A program made the position numbers and the translations under genes. A stretch of DNA of 64,000 bases from Bacteroidales bacterium (lineage in GTDB: Bacteria; Bacteroidota; Bacteroidia; Bacteroidales; Muribaculaceae), in NCBI GenBank assembly GCA_020860515.1, contig JAJBUG010000051.1:130455-194454 (forward strand), written 5' to 3'. The notes under the pieces are model-generated. The model was not told the origin of the DNA and made no database searches. It saw only the letters and a program-made list of their open reading frames with translations. This document shows positions 60,542 through 64,000 of this stretch, piece after piece. Every line of letters begins with the position of its first letter. The first letter of the stretch is position 1.

Positions 60542-63500
60542 ATGGATCAGAGAGAATTTAAGGAATATTTGGCTGACAATGCCTTCAAGCACCTCTTCAT
60601 CGAGGGGCTTGGCTGGGACAAGGTAAAAGGCAGTGAATGGCTCGACCCTATTGAGGTTGAGGGCGTGGAATACGAGTTCAAGGTTGTCGCTCGCAAAAAC
60701 GTCTTCCAAGCCGTTGTATGCGAGGTGGAGAAGCTGCCCCAGCCCTCGGTGGTGCGAAGGATTGACTCGCAGCTGCGCCGGCAAGTCAATGATTTTTACA
60801 TCTCAGTTTATGTGGAGAAGGGGACGCCCTTCAGTCACCTGTGGGTGGTGCCTGTGAAGTTGGTTGACAAGCGCGACCTTGTGAGCATTTCTTACGGCAG
60901 TTTTGACCAAGCCAACTTCTTGTGGACTAAGCTGAGCGATTTGTCGTTCGGCTTGCAGGAAACGCCCTCGATTGTTGCAGTGAAGGAGCGTGTCAACAAA
61001 GCCTTCGCTGTCAATTCCGAGAGGATTACCAAGGATTTCTATACAGGCTTCCGCAAGGAGCACAAATCGTTTGCCGAATTTGTCACTGGCATCGACGATG
61101 GAGTGCCGGCCAAGGACAACCGCAACAAGCAGTGGTATGCCTCGGTGATGCTCAACCGACTAATGTTCTGCTACTTCATCCAGAAGAAGGGTTTTCTCGA
61201 TGGCAATATGCATTATCTGCGCGACAAGCTGAGCGAGTGCCAGGCCCGGAAAGAGCAGGGCGCTTTCTTCAAAACATTCTACCAGGGATTCCTCCGCGAA
61301 CTGTTTATGGACGGTCTTAATTCGCCCAAGCATCACGACAGCCAGGAGTTTAGGGAGAAATACGGCAGGATACCGTATCTGAACGGAGGAATGTTCGACC
61401 GCCACGACATTGAAAAGCAGTATGCAGATATCGACATTGCTGATGAGGCATTTGAGCGATTGTTCGCCTTCTTCGACAAGTGGAACTGGCATCTCGATAC
61501 CCGCGTCACAGCATCTGGCAAGGATATTAATCCCGATGTGCTTGGCTACATCTTCGAGCAGTACATCAACGACCGCGCCCAGATGGGTGCATACTACACT
61601 AAGGAGGACATCACCGAATATATTGGCCGCAACACCATCATGCCATTCCTTTTCGACAAGGTGAAGAGCGCTTCAAAGCCGATGGCTACGATGTTCGAGC
61701 CTGAGGGATATGTATGGAAATCGCTGCAAGAGAGCGGGAATAGGTACATATTCTCGGCGGTTAAACAGGGTTACACCGAGGATTGGCGATCGAAGATTCC
61801 AACTGAGATTTCCGTGGGTCTTGACACATCGAAGCCTGGCTTGCTGGAGCGTCGCAAGGAGTGGAACACCAAGACTCCTGCGCCGTGGGCTTTGCCGACC
61901 GAGATTTGGCGCGAAACTGTGGAGCGGCTCCAGCGCTGTGAGGATATCCTTTGCAAAATTCGCAATGGTGAGATTGCTGAAATCAATGATTTCATCACCT
62001 ATAATCTTGACATTCGCCAGTTTGCCAGCGACTTGATTTGCAAGGCTGACAATGTGCAGTTCGTTTACAACTTCTACGACGCGCTGCGCAATATCTCGGT
62101 GCTCGACCCTACGTGCGGTTCGGGCGCGTTCCTGTTCGCAGCGATGAATATCTTGGAGCCGCTGTATTACGACTGCATTACTCGAATGCGCGAACTCGAC
62201 CCTCAGCGCAAGAACCGCTGGGTGAAGGAGGCATTAGACGAGATTGAAAGCCGACACCGCAGCAATGACCATTATTTCATCTTCAAGTCGATTATCCTGC
62301 GCAATCTCTACGGCGTTGACATCATGGCGGAGGCTACGGAGATAGCCAAGCTGCGTTTGTTCCTGAAGATGGTGGCTGTGGTTGATGTGGATCCTTTCGA
62401 CAAGAATTTGGGTCTTGACCCGCTGCCCGATATCGATTTCAATATCCGTTGTGGAAATACACTTGTTGGCTATGCCAATCAGGAGGAGATTGAGCGCGAC
62501 CTCAACCATCCTACTGATTTTCTGCAGATCATAGCCAATGATCAATTCCGCGCTGAAATCAAGGAGAGCATGGAGAAGGTTGCAGCCCAGTATCGCATCT
62601 TCAAGATGCTGCAGTTGACGCAGGAGCAGAACTTCGACGATTTCAAAATGGCTAAGAAGAAGCTTGACTTGCTGCTTTCGGTGCTCAACGAAAAGCTTAA
62701 CCGTCGTCTCTTTGCCTCGACTGGCCGTCCCGAACGCGAATACCAGTCATGGCTCGCCTCGCACCAGCCCTTCCACTGGCTCGCCGAATACTACCAAATC
62801 ATCAACGACAACCACGGCTTCGATGTCATCATCGGCAACCCACCGTATGTAGAATATTCTAAAACTAAGAAATTATATACTCTTGATGGATATGAAACTT
62901 TAGAGTGTGGCAATATTTACGCACAGGTATTGGAGCGAGGTAGAAACATCCTTAACCATTTCTCTTACAATGGATGGATAGTACCTGTTTCTGTAATATG
63001 TACAGATAGAACTCTCACACTCCAATCTTTTTTAAAAAAACATTACCACAGACATATTGCAACCTTTGATATTTTTCCTTCAAAGATATTTGAAGGAGCT
63101 GCACAAAGAGTAGCCATAATCATTCTCTCTCTCTATGGGAAAAGATTACTCACCTCAAAGTATTATAGATGGAACCAATCTGAAAGAGAACAATTGACAT
63201 CAGTTATCTCATATACAGAAAGTACTTCTTTTGATGTGCCGGCTTGGACTCCTAGAATTAATCATAGAGTACAATCATCAATCGTTTCTAAGTTGGAAAC
63301 AGAAAATAATATTGAAAATCTGTTTATATCAAAGGAACAAATCATATATATTCATCGAATTATAAATAATTTTGTAAAGGCTGTAAATTTTGAACCATAT
63401 TTCAAAAAATCAGATGGTACCATAACCCATTCTGAGGATTTCAAGGTACTGACATGTTCAAATAAAGATGTAAACACCATTCTTGCATTTTTAAACTCCA

Positions 63501-63847
63501 ATCTTTTCTATTGGTACTGGAGAATACATGGTGATGGGTTTCATTGTGGCTTTAAAGATATCTTTAAATTCAGATATTCTCCTGTTTCCGAAGATAAAAA
63601 TATAAAGATTCTGGTAGAAACATTGGTAAAAGATTTGAAAAGAAATTCGTTGATAAAAACCAGAAATCAAAAGGCCACTGGTTTAGTTTATCTCCAAACA
63701 TTTTTTGTTGGTAAATCTAAGCCTATCATAGATGAGATAGACAAGGTATTGGCGAAGCATTACGGCTTTACCGAGGAAGAACTCGACTTCATCATCAACT
63801 ACGACATCAAATACCGCATGGGCGACGAACTCAACCCCGACGAATAG
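60542..63847 (+). CDS. Eco57I-type N6-adenine DNA methyltransferase (large, with target-recognition region)
   Basis: 1101 residues from the ATG at 60542, three bases after the helicase stop. A long N-terminal region with no obvious nuclease core is followed by the methylase: motif I DPTCGSGAFL (from D522) and motif IV N766-P-P-Y769. Residues about 770-1060 should form the target-recognition domain, and the C-terminus is KVLAKHYGFTEEELDF...GDELNPDE. It likely methylates adenine in host sites and shields them from the helicase/nuclease. The recognition part is encoded by AT-rich DNA (see findings), which suggests that specificity was exchanged by recombination. Confidence 0.88.
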   Translation: MDQREFKEYLADNAFKHLFIEGLGWDKVKGSEWLDPIEVEGVEYEFKVVARKNVFQAVVCEVEKLPQPSVVRRIDSQLRRQVNDFYISVYVEKGTPFSHLWVVPVKLVDKRDLVSISYGSFDQANFLWTKLSDLSFGLQETPSIVAVKERVNKAFAVNSERITKDFYTGFRKEHKSFAEFVTGIDDGVPAKDNRNKQWYASVMLNRLMFCYFIQKKGFLDGNMHYLRDKLSECQARKEQGAFFKTFYQGFLRELFMDGLNSPKHHDSQEFREKYGRIPYLNGGMFDRHDIEKQYADIDIADEAFERLFAFFDKWNWHLDTRVTASGKDINPDVLGYIFEQYINDRAQMGAYYTKEDITEYIGRNTIMPFLFDKVKSASKPMATMFEPEGYVWKSLQESGNRYIFSAVKQGYTEDWRSKIPTEISVGLDTSKPGLLERRKEWNTKTPAPWALPTEIWRETVERLQRCEDILCKIRNGEIAEINDFITYNLDIRQFASDLICKADNVQFVYNFYDALRNISVLDPTCGSGAFLFAAMNILEPLYYDCITRMRELDPQRKNRWVKEALDEIESRHRSNDHYFIFKSIILRNLYGVDIMAEATEIAKLRLFLKMVAVVDVDPFDKNLGLDPLPDIDFNIRCGNTLVGYANQEEIERDLNHPTDFLQIIANDQFRAEIKESMEKVAAQYRIFKMLQLTQEQNFDDFKMAKKKLDLLLSVLNEKLNRRLFASTGRPEREYQSWLASHQPFHWLAEYYQIINDNHGFDVIIGNPPYVEYSKTKKLYTLDGYETLECGNIYAQVLERGRNILNHFSYNGWIVPVSVICTDRTLTLQSFLKKHYHRHIATFDIFPSKIFEGAAQRVAIIILSLYGKRLLTSKYYRWNQSEREQLTSVISYTESTSFDVPAWTPRINHRVQSSIVSKLETENNIENLFISKEQIIYIHRIINNFVKAVNFEPYFKKSDGTITHSEDFKVLTCSNKDVNTILAFLNSNLFYWYWRIHGDGFHCGFKDIFKFRYSPVSEDKNIKILVETLVKDLKRNSLIKTRNQKATGLVYLQTFFVGKSKPIIDEIDKVLAKHYGFTEEELDFIINYDIKYRMGDELNPDE
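62850..63730 (+). other. AT-rich block coding for the putative target-recognition domain
   Basis: Composition changes abruptly just after the NPPY codons. Hand counts of G+C per 60 bases: 38 in 62701-62760, then 19 in 63001-63060 and 14 in 63361-63420, back to 30 in 63781-63840. Codon choice shifts likewise toward A/T third positions. The reading frame stays intact across the block. Confidence 0.8.
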
Positions 63848-64000
63848 CCACAGTCCATAAAAGCTCGATAAGATTTATCCAAGCCCATAAGAAAGTTTGT
63901 ATACTCAATAAATCCAAATCCCAGAACTTCGAAGATGTTCCATAATTGAGAACACCATCATATGTGCGTAAAAGCCTAAGTACGTTTGGAGGATAAAGGA
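63848..64000. other. Window end after the methylase gene
   Basis: No reading frame or hairpin I would defend is visible in these 153 bases. Further genes of the same island may begin beyond the window. Confidence 0.5.

Noticed and set aside
1..64000. tRNA or rRNA genes
   Set aside because: No cloverleaf-like pattern or conserved rRNA stretch was recognised on either strand; this was by eye, so a dedicated scan could still find one.

Overview
This window reads as the chromosome of a Bacteroidales bacterium. Evidence: promoters follow the Bacteroidetes form (TTTG, 19-21 bases, TAnnTTTG) and there are few Shine-Dalgarno-like sites; there is a serine palmitoyltransferase for sphingolipids, a SusC-type TonB receptor, a long Bacteroidetes-type NusB, DUF4835 and DUF5103 proteins, and the sodium-pumping methylmalonyl-CoA decarboxylase route to propionate. 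The intermediate base composition fits Muribaculaceae or a near relative, but this is inferred from protein character only. I saw no tRNA, rRNA, CRISPR array or intact insertion sequence.

Layout. 1-1.4 kb: the tail of a secreted protein and a UDP-GlcNAc 2-epimerase. 1.6-5.6 kb: mutAB. 5.6-9.0 kb: a minus-strand redox group (polyferredoxin, Fe-S aldo/keto reductase and a 58-residue membrane protein). 9.2-10.1 kb: a polyprenyl-phosphate-type glycosyltransferase. 10.2-14.8 kb: mce, mmdA, a lamin-tail/OadG fusion, the biotin carrier and the sodium-pump beta subunit; with mutAB these convert succinyl-CoA to propionyl-CoA while exporting sodium. 14.9-16.7 kb: an Lrp regulator coupled to an M64 metallopeptidase. 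17-21.8 kb: sppA-lpxK-punA-thiL. 21.9-25.3 kb: nusB-yajC-ybbR-like-coaE. 25.3-30.4 kb, minus strand: MFS exporter, TrmH-like methylase, radA, a YihY membrane protein and ridA. 30.5-33.3 kb: a membrane-anchored MurF-like ligase with ddl. 33.5-38.1 kb: a TonB receptor with a duplicated surface lipoprotein. 38.7-46.9 kb: aminotransferase, spt, esterase-like gene, panC-panD, ffh, folD and a CapA-like gene. 46.9-54.9 kb: DUF5103 protein, rlmB, recN, DUF4835 protein, coaBC, a DnaQ-like exonuclease and dnaN.

55-64 kb is accessory: an AT-rich AAA-like/PD-(D/E)XK protein, a structured leader with its own promoter, then a PLD-nuclease/SNF2-type helicase coupled to a large Eco57I-type DNA methylase. This is a restriction-like defence module running to the window edge. 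The methylase has an AT-rich block just after its NPPY motif, as if its target-recognition domain had been exchanged.

The most unusual structure is in the spacers. At least eight are built from heptamers in strict 7-base phase, each spacer with its own word. One such block recurs almost identically inside a coding region. Two gene ends carry a three-hairpin element: two inverted, self-complementary arms around a strong terminator.
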